Below are positions 31,490-40,130 of a DNA stretch of 64,000 bases, in pieces. Positions within the stretch are counted from its first letter, which is position 1. Each line of letters starts with the position of its first letter. The stretch comes from Arthrobacter echini (GTDB lineage: Bacteria; Actinomycetota; Actinomycetes; Actinomycetales; Micrococcaceae): the NCBI RefSeq assembly GCF_004803505.1, contig NZ_SSWH01000001.1:310001-374000 (forward strand), read 5' to 3'. A model generated the notes under the pieces. That model saw nothing but the letters and a program-made list of their open reading frames with translations. It did not search any database and was not told where the DNA came from. Both the position numbers and the translations under genes were made by a program.

Positions 31490-33079
31490 TCACTCCTCGA
31501 GACCGGGCAACGTGGCCTCCCACGACGCCGTCGCCTTCGTCGTCGAGCGTTGTTCCCGTGGCGCTCGTGCCTGGGCGGCAGAGGGCACGTCGCCCTGCCC
31601 GCCGTCGGTCGGACACGCCCCGGGCAACCACCGCTCCGCCTCGGTCCGCAGAGCTGCTCGCCGCTCGGGGTCCATTCGGTCGAGAAGGACCACCACCATG
31701 TTCGAGCGTGGGTTCCGGGCGAAGACGTCGCGATGGTCGTCGACGAAGGCCCAGTAGAGCGCGTCCCAGCTGGACCGCCAGGGCCCGTCCCGGAAGTTGC
31801 TCATCTTCTTCACGTAGTTGCTGCCGCTGACATAGGGCTTGGTCGTGATCATGCTCCCTGCCGCATATTGGCTCATCGCGTAGACATTGGGAACCATCAC
31901 CCAGTCGTAGGCATCGATGAACATCTCCATGAACCACGCGTAGACGGCGTCCGGCCGTGCCCGCATGAGCAGTGCCGCGTTGCCCAGGATCATCAGGCGT
32001 TCGATGTGATGCGAATAGGAGGTGTCGAGGATCCTCCGGATCACCGAGTCCACCGGCTCCAGGCCCGTCTGTCCTGTCCACCAGCGCGAGTCGAGATCCG
32101 CCGTGAGCCCGAGCGCATTACCGGTGCGCATCTCACGCCCGCGCAGCACATAGGAGGCGCGGATGTACTCGCGCCAGCCGATGACCTGGCGGATGAAACC
32201 TTCGACGCTGGCGATCGGGGTGCCGTGCCGCTCGGCGAAATCGAGCGCGACCTCCACGACCTCGGCAGGACTCAGGAGTCCGGAGTTCATGCTCGAGCTC
32301 AGCGCCGAGTGGAACAGATAGGTCTGACCCTCGGCCATGGCATCCTCGTACGGGCCGAAGAGCTCGAAGCGTTCGTTCAGGAAGGACTCCAGGGCGTCGG
32401 AGGCCTGACGGTGTGTCACGGGCCAGTTGAAGGTATCGGCGTGTCCGGGATTGTCAGGAAATGCAGAGTGCACCCACGCGATGGCATCCGCCACCTCGGG
32501 GAGTCGTTCGAACTCGGGCAGGTCCGGCAGGGTGATCTTCCTGGGCAGCTTCTTGCGGTTCTCGGAGTCGAAACTCCATCTCCCGCCCACGGGAGAGCCG
32601 TCGGATTCCACCATGATGCCGAGCCGCTTGCGCTGCCACTCGTAGAAGGTCTGCATGCGCCAGGTGTGGGAGGAGAAGTAGGTGGAGACCATCTCCCGCG
32701 GTGTCAGGAACTGGGGTGTCTCCAGGATGCCCAGTTCCACACCGGCATCGGCGAGCGTTCTGGTGAGCCGCCGGTCGAGCCAGTCATCGACGACGTCGTA
32801 GCAGGTCACCCGTTGGGCGCCACACTCCGAGAGGAGCGTGGCGAGCCGCTCCTGGCTCGTGGCTCGGGCGGACGTTTCCACATAGCGCACCTCGTAGCCC
32901 GCGTCCTTCAACCGCCGCGCGAAGCTGGTCATGCTCGCCCGGTGCAGGACCAGCTTCTGCTGGTGGAAACGGAGGCTCCTGAACATGAGGTCGTCCTCGA
33001 GGAAAACGAAGAGCGTGTCCTGGGATACCTCGAGGTGTTCCTCGAACAACTGGTGCGGCAGGACGAGTCGGACGTGCAC
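31490..33079 (-). CDS. Photolyase/cryptochrome-related protein (FeS-BCP type) lacking cluster cysteines
   Basis: The 529-residue protein belongs to the photolyase-related (PhrB/FeS-BCP) family: LVLPHQLF at the start, FLEDDLMFRSLRFHQQKL, TYFSSHTWRMQTFYEWQRKR, FNWPVTHRQASDAL, FLNERFELFGPYEDAM, RQVIGWREYIR, and MSQYAAGSMITTKPYVSGSNY. The FAD core is intact. In the family, four Cys bind a [4Fe-4S] cluster, three of them in the loop after KMS. Here that loop (about residues 425-445) reads KMSNFRDGPWRSSWDALYW, without Cys and shorter, and no Cys occurs in the whole catalytic half. GTG start has AGGAAGG upstream. It likely repairs (6-4) photoproducts or acts as a photoreceptor. Confidence 0.88.
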   Translation of the reverse strand: MHVRLVLPHQLFEEHLEVSQDTLFVFLEDDLMFRSLRFHQQKLVLHRASMTSFARRLKDAGYEVRYVETSARATSQERLATLLSECGAQRVTCYDVVDDWLDRRLTRTLADAGVELGILETPQFLTPREMVSTYFSSHTWRMQTFYEWQRKRLGIMVESDGSPVGGRWSFDSENRKKLPRKITLPDLPEFERLPEVADAIAWVHSAFPDNPGHADTFNWPVTHRQASDALESFLNERFELFGPYEDAMAEGQTYLFHSALSSSMNSGLLSPAEVVEVALDFAERHGTPIASVEGFIRQVIGWREYIRASYVLRGREMRTGNALGLTADLDSRWWTGQTGLEPVDSVIRRILDTSYSHHIERLMILGNAALLMRARPDAVYAWFMEMFIDAYDWVMVPNVYAMSQYAAGSMITTKPYVSGSNYVKKMSNFRDGPWRSSWDALYWAFVDDHRDVFARNPRSNMVVVLLDRMDPERRAALRTEAERWLPGACPTDGGQGDVPSAAQARAPREQRSTTKATASWEATLPGLEE

Positions 33080-33244
33080 GGACGCTGCCTTCCTGGGGGA
33101 CGATGCTCGGGCATCACCCTAGCGCCCACCACGGACAGCCCGGCGGGCCTTCGTGAGGGCCCGCTGTCCTACCACTCGTCCGAGCGCTGCTCTTCCTCGC
33201 GCAGGTCTGCCTCGACCAGAGCGGTGTTCCGGGGACTTCCGGAA

Positions 33245-33784
33245 TCAGTGACCGGCGCGGACGACCAGGTCGACGACGTCGAGCAGCGCCCCGATCTCGC
33301 CGGCGGCCGTGCGTGCCGATCCGGCCGAGGCGAAGAACGCGGCGTCGTAGTACAGGCCGTCGCCGAGGAGTTTCACCGCGAGCGCCGTCGTGCGGTTGCC
33401 GAGTTCGGCTTCGAGCGCATCGAGCCACCGGTCCTGGATCTCGGCGAGCGACGCCTTCGCCGTCGGGTGGCCCTGCTGCGCCAGCCGCGCCATGGACACG
33501 AGAGCGCGGTCCAGGGCGCTGTCCTCGAAGATCGAGGTGCGCACGTAGTAGCGGGCCGCCCCTTCGGGATCCGCCCGCATGGCGTCGCGGTCGAGGTCGG
33601 CGAGGTGGCGGAGACGATCGGCGAGACCGGCCACGAGAGCTTCCTTGGACGGGAAATGATAGAGCAGACCACCCTTTGACACCGCTGCGGCGGCAGCCAC
33701 TGCGTCCATGGTGGCGGCTCTCTCACCATCACGGATCAGGGCGCTTTCGAAGCTGTCGAGGATTCGCTCTCGTGAACTGGACAC
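33245..33784 (-). CDS. TetR-family repressor of the adjacent MFS pump
   Basis: A 179-residue TetR regulator: RERILDSFESALIRDGERAATMD, the HTH VAAAAAVSKGGLLYHFPSKEALV, and a ligand domain of the TetR_C type. It is divergent from an MFS exporter across 61 bp. Its GTG start is 6 nt from TATCAT (minus strand, 33791-33796), so both divergent genes appear leaderless. The shared gap holds an imperfect CCGGCCGG-centred dyad between the MFS -35 and -10. It likely represses both genes and releases DNA when it binds a pump substrate. Confidence 0.92.
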   Translation of the reverse strand: MSSSRERILDSFESALIRDGERAATMDAVAAAAAVSKGGLLYHFPSKEALVAGLADRLRHLADLDRDAMRADPEGAARYYVRTSIFEDSALDRALVSMARLAQQGHPTAKASLAEIQDRWLDALEAELGNRTTALAVKLLGDGLYYDAAFFASAGSARTAAGEIGALLDVVDLVVRAGH

Positions 33785-33809
33785 GCCCTGATGATACCCG
33801 TCACGTTTG

Positions 33810-33839
33810 TTGCACTGTACCGGCCGGACGGTTTACCTT
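33810..33839 (+). promoter_or_regulatory. MFS promoter with embedded TetR operator
   Basis: TTGCAC (33810-33815) and TACCTT (33834-33839) form -35 and -10 with an 18-nt spacer; the ATG follows 6 nt later. The spacer holds an imperfect dyad, ACCG-GCCGGA-CGGT, the usual look of TetR/QacR-type operators. Confidence 0.55.
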
Positions 33840-33845
33840 TGTTGG

Positions 33846-35459
33846 ATGACCACCACCCCTGTCCCTGCTACAGCTGTGCCCGGAGCAACCCCGACCACCG
33901 CTTCAGCCCCTGCTCCCTCCGCGGGGCGCCGTGGGTGGTTCGCCCTTGCGGTCCTGATGCTGCCCGTACTGCTGGTCTCGGTCGACAACACGGTGCTGAG
34001 CTTCGCCCTGCCGGAGATCTCGCGACACTTCGGAACCAGCGGAACCATGCTGCTGTGGATCGTCGACAGCTACCCCCTCGTCCTTGCCGGGTTGCTGGTC
34101 GTCATGGGCAGCTTCGGGGACCGCTTCGGCCGGCGCCGCCTCCTCATCATCGGCGCAGTGGGTTTCGCGCTCTTCTCCGTCGCCGCAGCGTTCGCCCCGA
34201 CCGCGGGCTTCCTGCTCGCCTCCCGTGTAGGGCTCGGGGTCTTCGGCGCCATGCTCGGCCCCTCGACCCTCTCGCTGATCCGCAACATCTTCGCCGATCG
34301 CAACCAGCGGCGCATCGCCATTGCCGTATGGGCCGCCGGGTTCTCCTCCGGCGCCGCCCTGGGGCCCCTGCTGGGAGGAGTGCTGCTCGAGAACTTCTGG
34401 TGGGGATCGGTGTTCCTCCTCGCCGTCCCCGTACTGGTGCTCATGCTCGCGCTGACCCCGTTCCTGGTGCCCGAATCGAAGGACCCGGCTCCCGGACGCA
34501 TCGACTACCTGAGCATCGTGCTGACCGTCGCCACCATGCTCCCGATCGTCTACGGCATCAAGAACCTGGCCACCGAGGGCTCCCTGCTCGTCTCGGCGAC
34601 GGCCGCCTTCGTCGGTCTTGCAGCGGGCACCATGTTCGTCGCGCGCCAGCTCCATCGACCCGATCCGATGCTGGACGTACGCCTGTTCACCGTCAGGGCG
34701 TTCTCGGGGGCCGTCCTGGTGAATCTGCTCGCGATCTTCTCGCTCGTGGGCTTCCTCTTCTTCGTCTCGCAGCATCTACAGCTCGTGCTCGGCCTCGGTC
34801 CCCTCGATGCCGGATTCGTGCTGCTCCCGGGCTTCATGGTGACCATCGTGGCGGGTCTGGCCGTCGTCCCGGTGGTCCGCCACCTCGCCCCGCACGTGGT
34901 CGTCTCGGCCTCGCTGCTCTTCTCCGCGGCCGCCTACGCGATGATCGCCCTGCACGACGACGGCGGCTCGGCCGGTTTCCTCATGCTCGCCTTCGTCATC
35001 CTGGGCCTCGGCGTCGGAGCGTCCGAGACCATCTCGAACGACCTCATCCTCTCCACGGTTCCGGCAGCCAAGGCAGGTGCGGCGTCGGCCATCTCCGAGA
35101 CGGCCTACGAGGTGGGTGCGGTGCTCGGCACCGCCGTCCTGGGCAGCATCCTCCTGGCCGCCTATCAGCAGAGGCTCGTGCTCCCCGGCGGACTCAGCGA
35201 CGCCCAGATCGAATTGTCCACCGAGACTCTCGGCGGAGCGGTGGAGGTCGCGACGCAGCTGGGCCCTGCCGGTGCCTCGTTCCTGCAGGACTCGGCGTTC
35301 CATGCCTTCGACAGCGGCGTGACGATCACCACGGGCATCGCCGCACTGCTGATGATCAGCGCTTCGGTCCTGGCGGCGTGGAGCCTGCGTGGAAGCGACA
35401 GCGCCGCGTCGACGCCCGTCGCCGAGAGGGAGCTCAGCACCGACGAGAACAAGCGGTAG
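33846..35459 (+). CDS. MFS drug exporter, DHA2 (14-TM) family
   Basis: The 537-residue protein has about 14 hydrophobic segments and the QacA/EmrB-type hallmarks: LLVSVDNTVLSFALPEISRH (motif D1), LLWIVDSYPLVLAGLLVVMG, motif A GDRFGRRRLLIIG, and AAGFSSGAALGPLLGGVLLE (motif C). It exports cationic or lipophilic toxic compounds using the proton gradient. The charged residues in TM1 (Asp in SVDNT) support multidrug transport. ATG at 33846 follows TACCTT by 6 nt. The C-terminus is Ser/Ala/Glu-rich. The divergent TetR gene is its probable regulator. Confidence 0.93.
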   Translation: MTTTPVPATAVPGATPTTASAPAPSAGRRGWFALAVLMLPVLLVSVDNTVLSFALPEISRHFGTSGTMLLWIVDSYPLVLAGLLVVMGSFGDRFGRRRLLIIGAVGFALFSVAAAFAPTAGFLLASRVGLGVFGAMLGPSTLSLIRNIFADRNQRRIAIAVWAAGFSSGAALGPLLGGVLLENFWWGSVFLLAVPVLVLMLALTPFLVPESKDPAPGRIDYLSIVLTVATMLPIVYGIKNLATEGSLLVSATAAFVGLAAGTMFVARQLHRPDPMLDVRLFTVRAFSGAVLVNLLAIFSLVGFLFFVSQHLQLVLGLGPLDAGFVLLPGFMVTIVAGLAVVPVVRHLAPHVVVSASLLFSAAAYAMIALHDDGGSAGFLMLAFVILGLGVGASETISNDLILSTVPAAKAGAASAISETAYEVGAVLGTAVLGSILLAAYQQRLVLPGGLSDAQIELSTETLGGAVEVATQLGPAGASFLQDSAFHAFDSGVTITTGIAALLMISASVLAAWSLRGSDSAASTPVAERELSTDENKR

Positions 35460-35596
35460 GACAATGGTCTGCGGCATGCCGTTCGGCACGACGACGTCCG
35501 GCTCGCGCTGACACTAGTGTGGAAGCCGGGTCACGCGGTAGCTCCGACCGCGAACGACCATGAGTGACAACAGGTGACCACGATCGAAGGACGAGC

Positions 35597-36838
35597 ATGG
35601 CCGACGAGCAGCAACAGCGCACCGACACCACGGGCAGAGCGGGCGGCGCTGAGGCTACCCGCGGTGTCGAAGCAGGCGGTGCCACGACCACGGAGGCCAT
35701 GCTGTACCGCATCCGCCGGGGTGCCCCGCTCGCTGCCCTCACGACGACGACGGCCGTCCTCGGCCGGATCATCATCATCGTCGTCGCGCTCATCGGCCTC
35801 TACTATCTGCTCGCCACGCTCTGGGTCGTCGTCCTCCCGATCGTCCTGGCCCTCCTCCTGTCCTCGATCCTCTGGCCCATCAACGGGCTCCTGCGCCGCG
35901 TTCTCCCCGCGGCCCTCGCAGCAGCCATCACGATCGTGGGCTTCCTGGCCGTGGTGGTCGGAGTGGGATACCTCACGGTGGTCCTCTCCGTCGACGGCGT
36001 GCGTGAACTTTCCATCAAGGCCGTCGAGAACATCCAGAATCTCGGGGACTTCGCGGAATCGCTGCCGTTCAACATCCCCAATCTGGACGTCGATGAACTG
36101 CTCACCTCGGCGCTGAACTGGATCCAGGGAAACGTGGCGCTGATCCTGTCGCGCGTCTCGGCCGGTGTCGGGACCATCGGTTCCGTGACGATCACCATCC
36201 TGCTGGCACTGGTGCTCACGTTCTTCACCCTCAAGGACGGCGACCGGCTCGCCGTATGGCTGCTGCGCTGGACCACCGGCACGGTGTTCGTGCACGCCGG
36301 CGAAGTATTCTCCAGGAGCTGGAAGACGCTCTCGGCCTACGTCCTGTCGCAGGCAGCAGTAGCACTCGTCGACGCCGTCTTCATCGGACTGGGCCTGTGG
36401 ATCCTCGACGTCCCGCTGGCGCTGCCACTGGCGATCCTGGTCTTCTTCGGTGGCTTCCTCCCGGTGATCGGCGCGGTCGCGACCGGGCTCCTCGCCACTC
36501 TGGTGGCGCTCCTCGCCGAGGGCTGGGTGGACGCGCTGATCGTCCTCGGGATCGTGCTGCTCGTCCAGCAGCTCGAGAGCAACGTCCTGCAGCCGATCCT
36601 GGTCGGCAAGTCCCTCAAGCTCCATCCGGCCATCGTCCTCATCGGCGTGACTGCGGGAGGAACGCTCTACGGCATCGCCGGCGCCTTCCTTGCCACCCCG
36701 ATCGTCGCCGTGGTGGCGGTCGCCTTCCAGTACGCCCGCGAGCAGATGCTCGAACCGACCGCGACGTCGCACCTCGACACCGGCGAGGAACTCATCGAAA
36801 CCGAGACCGAGGCCGAGACAGGCGCCGAGGTCTCCTGA
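35597..36838 (+). CDS. AI-2E family transporter
   Basis: A 413-residue membrane protein of the AI-2 exporter superfamily (PF01594 type). After a 40-residue polar N-terminus come helices at about 55-105 (VLGRIIIIVVALIGLYYLLA, VVVLPIVLALLLSSILWPIN), about 110-135, a soluble segment with ENIQNLGDFAESLP, and a C-terminal helix bundle with VFFGGFLPVIGAVATGLLA and LESNVLQPILVGKSLKLHP, both typical of the family. Members may export quorum signals, ions or act as Na+/H+ exchangers; the substrate here is unknown. ATG at 35597 has AAGGAC nearby. The tail is Glu/Thr-rich. Confidence 0.9.
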   Translation: MADEQQQRTDTTGRAGGAEATRGVEAGGATTTEAMLYRIRRGAPLAALTTTTAVLGRIIIIVVALIGLYYLLATLWVVVLPIVLALLLSSILWPINGLLRRVLPAALAAAITIVGFLAVVVGVGYLTVVLSVDGVRELSIKAVENIQNLGDFAESLPFNIPNLDVDELLTSALNWIQGNVALILSRVSAGVGTIGSVTITILLALVLTFFTLKDGDRLAVWLLRWTTGTVFVHAGEVFSRSWKTLSAYVLSQAAVALVDAVFIGLGLWILDVPLALPLAILVFFGGFLPVIGAVATGLLATLVALLAEGWVDALIVLGIVLLVQQLESNVLQPILVGKSLKLHPAIVLIGVTAGGTLYGIAGAFLATPIVAVVAVAFQYAREQMLEPTATSHLDTGEELIETETEAETGAEVS

Positions 36839-37055
36839 CGAACGGGATCGACCGCTGCCCCATGGCTGAGGTGACGCTGTGGCAGTGATTCGTGGTCACC
36901 GCATCGGTAGCGTGCCGGCAGTCTCAGCCGAAGAAAACACTCAGGGCTTCCGCTCGGTGCCGGAATCTTCTATGCTCGAACTGCTGTCCCGGACCCCGCC
37001 AGTGCAACGACCGACGATCCGCGTCCGGTCGACTCGCCAGATCAGGGGACAGCAC

Positions 37056-38234
37056 ATGAGCACAAACGTCGACAGTGGTGCGCTGCGGCCGACAACACGT
37101 CCGGAGGACGATGGGACAGTGGCTCCGCCGGTCGCCGGGGAGGCACCCACCTTCACCCCCCGCCCACCGGGCCAGCGCAAGGTCGTGGTGCAGCGGACGA
37201 ACCAGGTGATCGCCTCCTACTCGGTCCTGCTGAAGCAGGTACGGGCGGAAGGCCTGCTGGGCCGTCGCCGAGGTTTCTACGCAGGAGTTGCCCTCGTCCT
37301 CGGTCTCGGACTGACCGCAGCGTCGACGGGATTCCTGCTGCTCGGGGATTCGTGGTTCCAGCTGATCATCGCCGGGGTCCTCGGGATCATCCTGACCCAG
37401 TTCGCCTTCCTCGGCCACGAGGCCTCCCACCGTCAGATCTTCGCCTCCCGCCGTACCAACGACCGGGTGGGTCGCGTCCTGGCCGCCGGCGTCGCCGGTA
37501 TCAGCTATGCGTGGTGGATGGACAAGCACACGCGTCACCACAACGACCCCAATACGGTCGGCAGGGATCCCGACATCGCGATGGGCACCCTCTCCTTCAG
37601 GGAGGAGGACGCCGCTCCCCGCACGGGCTTCCATGCCTGGTTCACCCGGCGACAGGGCTACCTGTTCTTCCCCCTGCTGAGCCTCGAGGGCGTCAATCTC
37701 CACGTGCAGTCGCTCGGGATCCTCCTCCGGCGTGGAAAGGTGCAGGGCCGCTGGCTGGAGCTGGCCCTCATCGCCTCACGGTTCGGGCTGTACCTGGGTG
37801 TGCTGTTCTGGTTCCTGCCGGTGGGACTGGCAACTGCCTTCCTCGGCGTGCAGCTGGCGGTCTTCGGCACCTACATGGGTGCGTCGTTCGCACCTAACCA
37901 CAAGGGAATGCCGATCCTGCCCGCCGGCAGCACCGCCGACTTCCTCCGCCGGCAGGTGGTCACGGCCCGCAACATCCGGGGCGGGTCCTTCGTCAACAAC
38001 GCCTTCGGCGGGCTGAACTTCCAGATCGAGCACCACCTCTTCCCGGACATGTCGCGCCCACACCTGCGCCGCGCCGCTGTCGTGGTACGTGAGCACTGCG
38101 CCACCCTCGGCATTCCCTACACCGAGGTGGGTGTGCTGCAGTCCTACTCCGCGGTGATCGCGCACCTCAACAAGGTGGGCCTGGCCGCCCGTGATCCGTT
38201 CGACTGCCCCCTCATCCAGCGCTATCGTCGCTAG
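37056..38234 (+). CDS. Fatty acid desaturase (membrane, front-end type)
   Basis: The 392-residue protein is a membrane di-iron desaturase. Its three histidine boxes are GHEASH (about residue 117), HTRHHNDPN (about residue 158) and FQIEHHLFP (about residue 325); the Gln-x-x-His-His form of the third box is that of front-end desaturases such as DesA3-like stearoyl/linoleoyl-CoA desaturases. Two pairs of membrane helices lie at about 72-118 and 245-290. It introduces a double bond into membrane acyl chains with O2 and an electron donor. ATG at 37056 has AGGGGAC upstream. The 217-nt gap before it holds no gene. Confidence 0.93.
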   Translation: MSTNVDSGALRPTTRPEDDGTVAPPVAGEAPTFTPRPPGQRKVVVQRTNQVIASYSVLLKQVRAEGLLGRRRGFYAGVALVLGLGLTAASTGFLLLGDSWFQLIIAGVLGIILTQFAFLGHEASHRQIFASRRTNDRVGRVLAAGVAGISYAWWMDKHTRHHNDPNTVGRDPDIAMGTLSFREEDAAPRTGFHAWFTRRQGYLFFPLLSLEGVNLHVQSLGILLRRGKVQGRWLELALIASRFGLYLGVLFWFLPVGLATAFLGVQLAVFGTYMGASFAPNHKGMPILPAGSTADFLRRQVVTARNIRGGSFVNNAFGGLNFQIEHHLFPDMSRPHLRRAAVVVREHCATLGIPYTEVGVLQSYSAVIAHLNKVGLAARDPFDCPLIQRYRR

Positions 38235-38285
38235 GCGTGGGCGCGGCCGACCAGCTGCAGCAGAGCCGAGCAGGGAGACCGAGAA

Positions 38286-38999
38286 TCAGAGCGTGAGCGT
38301 CCGGTCGAGCACGGCCTGTGCTGTGTCGCGGAGACTTGTGTTGTTCGATCGGGCGTGGCCTCGCAGGCGCTGGAACGCTTCAGCGGTATCGATGTTCGCC
38401 GTATAGGCGATCATGCCCTTGGCCTGTTCGATGAGGATCCTGCTGTTCAGGGCACGTTGCAACTGGTCGTTGACAACGGCATTCTCACGGATGGTGCGCT
38501 CCTGCAGGATGCTGATCGTCGCAACATCGGTCAGCGCCTGCCCGACGGCGATGTCCTCGGCACCGAGCTCTCCGACGTCGACCCGGAACAGGTTCATCGC
38601 CCCGATGCTCCTGCCGCGAAGACGCAGCGGAAACGCGTGGACCGAGCGGAAGCCCTGAGCCACGGCCAGTTCACTGAACGCGGGCCAGCGATCCCGGGTT
38701 CCGGTGATATCGCGGATCGTCACCGGTGCACCGGCGTCGTAGCACTCGATACACGGCCCCGTCCCGGTCTCCTGCTGCAGGACTTCCACGAGGCGGGCCT
38801 CCTCGCTGGTGGACGCCAGCACCTGCAGGACCCCGTTCGGGTCGGCCAGCATCAGCCCGGCTGCCGTGCCATCGAGCAGCTCGACGCTCTCCTCGACGAG
38901 CGTCTGCACCAGATCCAACGGATCGTACTCATCGACCAGCGCGTCCGCGATCTTCACGAACGCGGCACTGACACGGCTGGCACGAGTGATGCTTTCCAT
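38286..38999 (-). CDS. GAF-ANTAR protein
   Basis: A 237-residue two-domain regulator. Residues about 20-165 are a GAF domain (LLDGTAAGLMLADPNGVLQV, GTGPCIECYDAGAPVTI, SVHAFPLRLRGRSIGAMNLF). Residues about 175-235 are an ANTAR RNA-binding domain (QLQRALNSRILIEQAKGMIA, LRGHARSNNTSLRDTA), which usually dimerises and acts on paired hexaloop hairpins in mRNA leaders. TAAACT lies 7 nt before the ATG, so the transcript has almost no leader. A second GAF-ANTAR gene lies 51 nt upstream on the same strand. Confidence 0.9.
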   Translation of the reverse strand: MESITRASRVSAAFVKIADALVDEYDPLDLVQTLVEESVELLDGTAAGLMLADPNGVLQVLASTSEEARLVEVLQQETGTGPCIECYDAGAPVTIRDITGTRDRWPAFSELAVAQGFRSVHAFPLRLRGRSIGAMNLFRVDVGELGAEDIAVGQALTDVATISILQERTIRENAVVNDQLQRALNSRILIEQAKGMIAYTANIDTAEAFQRLRGHARSNNTSLRDTAQAVLDRTLTL

Positions 39000-39050
39000 A
39001 TGTTCCAGTTTAGGGCTCCCGCATTCTTTTCCTAAGCGTCGCGTGACTTC

Positions 39051-39725
39051 TCAAGCGTCCGGCGGCGGTGTGAAGTCCAGGCGCCGCTCGAGCACCTCGT
39101 CGGAGGTCTCCCGTACCGTTTGCCCGTTCGCGAAGGCGTGAGCCCGCAGGAGCAGCAGCGCCTCCGCCGCCGTGCCCCCGATCTGCGCCAGGACCATCCC
39201 CGTCGCCTGATGGATCTCCCGGCGCGAGGCGGACAGACCTATCCCGGCATCCTCCCCGGAATCCGGGACGAGCAGTTGACGCAGCAGGCTCCACGCGGCC
39301 CTGTCCGCCAGGACTCGGGCGCTCGCCCGCTCCGATTCGGTCAAATCGCCCGGAGTGGTCCGGTACAGCTCCACGACGCCGATGTCCACGGCGCCGACCG
39401 CCAGGGGAAAGACGAACAGCGCCTGTGCAGCAGTGCCCGCGAGCGCTGTCCCGAAGACCGGCCATTTCTCGTGCGTCATGGAGCGCACGTCCGGCAGGAG
39501 GACCGGCGACCGCGTGACGACCGCTTCCCACCGGGGACCCTCACCCAGATCGAACTGCAACTCGTCCAATCGGGCCGCCAGCGCATCGCTGGCGCACAGG
39601 GTCGTCTCCCGCTCCGAGCCCGTGAACGCGGAGAGTGCGACCCCCGAGATGGGTAGTGCATCCATGAAGGCTGCACACAAGGCCGAGCACAGGTCGTCCA
39701 TCCCGGAAGACGAATGCTCGCTCAC
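39051..39725 (-). CDS. GAF-ANTAR protein
   Basis: This 224-residue protein has an N-terminal GAF-like domain (DALPISGVALSAFTGSERETT, QFDLGEGPRWEAV, AQALFVFPLAVGAVDIGVVE) and a C-terminal ANTAR domain (SRREIHQATGMVLAQIGGTA, LLRAHAFANGQTVRETSDE). It shares architecture with the gene 51 nt downstream, but the sequences are clearly different, so they are not a recent duplication. GTG start at 39725 is the first in frame. The ligand sensed by GAF is not predictable. It is probably a cytoplasmic transcription antiterminator. Confidence 0.88.
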   Translation of the reverse strand: MSEHSSSGMDDLCSALCAAFMDALPISGVALSAFTGSERETTLCASDALAARLDELQFDLGEGPRWEAVVTRSPVLLPDVRSMTHEKWPVFGTALAGTAAQALFVFPLAVGAVDIGVVELYRTTPGDLTESERASARVLADRAAWSLLRQLLVPDSGEDAGIGLSASRREIHQATGMVLAQIGGTAAEALLLLRAHAFANGQTVRETSDEVLERRLDFTPPPDA

Positions 39726-39847
39726 CGGTCCGCCCCATGATCTACGACAGCTGAGAAAAACCGGTCCAGCATTTCTCCCTCTCTCATCCCCGAGGATGTG
39801 CCGCTCACCATGAAAACAGTGCCCAGGAGTGAGTTTAGTCTCCGGCC

Positions 39848-40096
39848 ATGACAGGGCGAATTACTCCCGTAATTCCCCTCCCGGAGATTTCACGACGAAC
39901 CGGGAGATCTCACGACGAATCAGAACCGAAGTCCTTGACATATTCGCGGTTGCCGGGAGATTATGACAATGCTGCCCTGGACCCCGGCGACGCGATCACC
40001 GCAGTGATCGCGACCTTTCACCCCAGGGGGCTGATGATGCAAGCGATCAATCACCACGGAGCGGTCCGCCTCCTCTGCGCCGTCGGGCGCACATGA
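39848..40096 (+). CDS. Possible small protein or N-terminal part of a frameshifted ANTAR gene
   Basis: An 82-residue frame ending ITAVIATFHPRGLMMQAINH, HGAVRLLCAVGRT at 40096. It has no clear ribosome-binding site and no recognised domain. Thirty-five nt later a different frame encodes a LuxR-like/ANTAR protein whose own similarity reaches upstream of any start codon. It may therefore be the 5' part of that gene disrupted by a frameshift, or simply a spurious frame. Confidence 0.3.
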   Translation: MTGRITPVIPLPEISRRTGRSHDESEPKSLTYSRLPGDYDNAALDPGDAITAVIATFHPRGLMMQAINHHGAVRLLCAVGRT

Positions 40097-40130
40097 CGAC
40101 GCCGAACTGCGAACGCTGAACGACCGCGAG

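Noticed and set aside
31418-33679. 753-codon plus-strand open frame opposite the photolyase-related gene
   Set aside because: High-GC mirror frame. The minus strand encodes a full recognisable photolyase-related protein, and the plus frame has no start signal or motif.
33791-35563. 590-codon plus-strand frame overlapping the MFS gene
   Set aside because: Arg/Pro-rich shift frame; the MFS frame has 14 helices and motifs A, C and D1.
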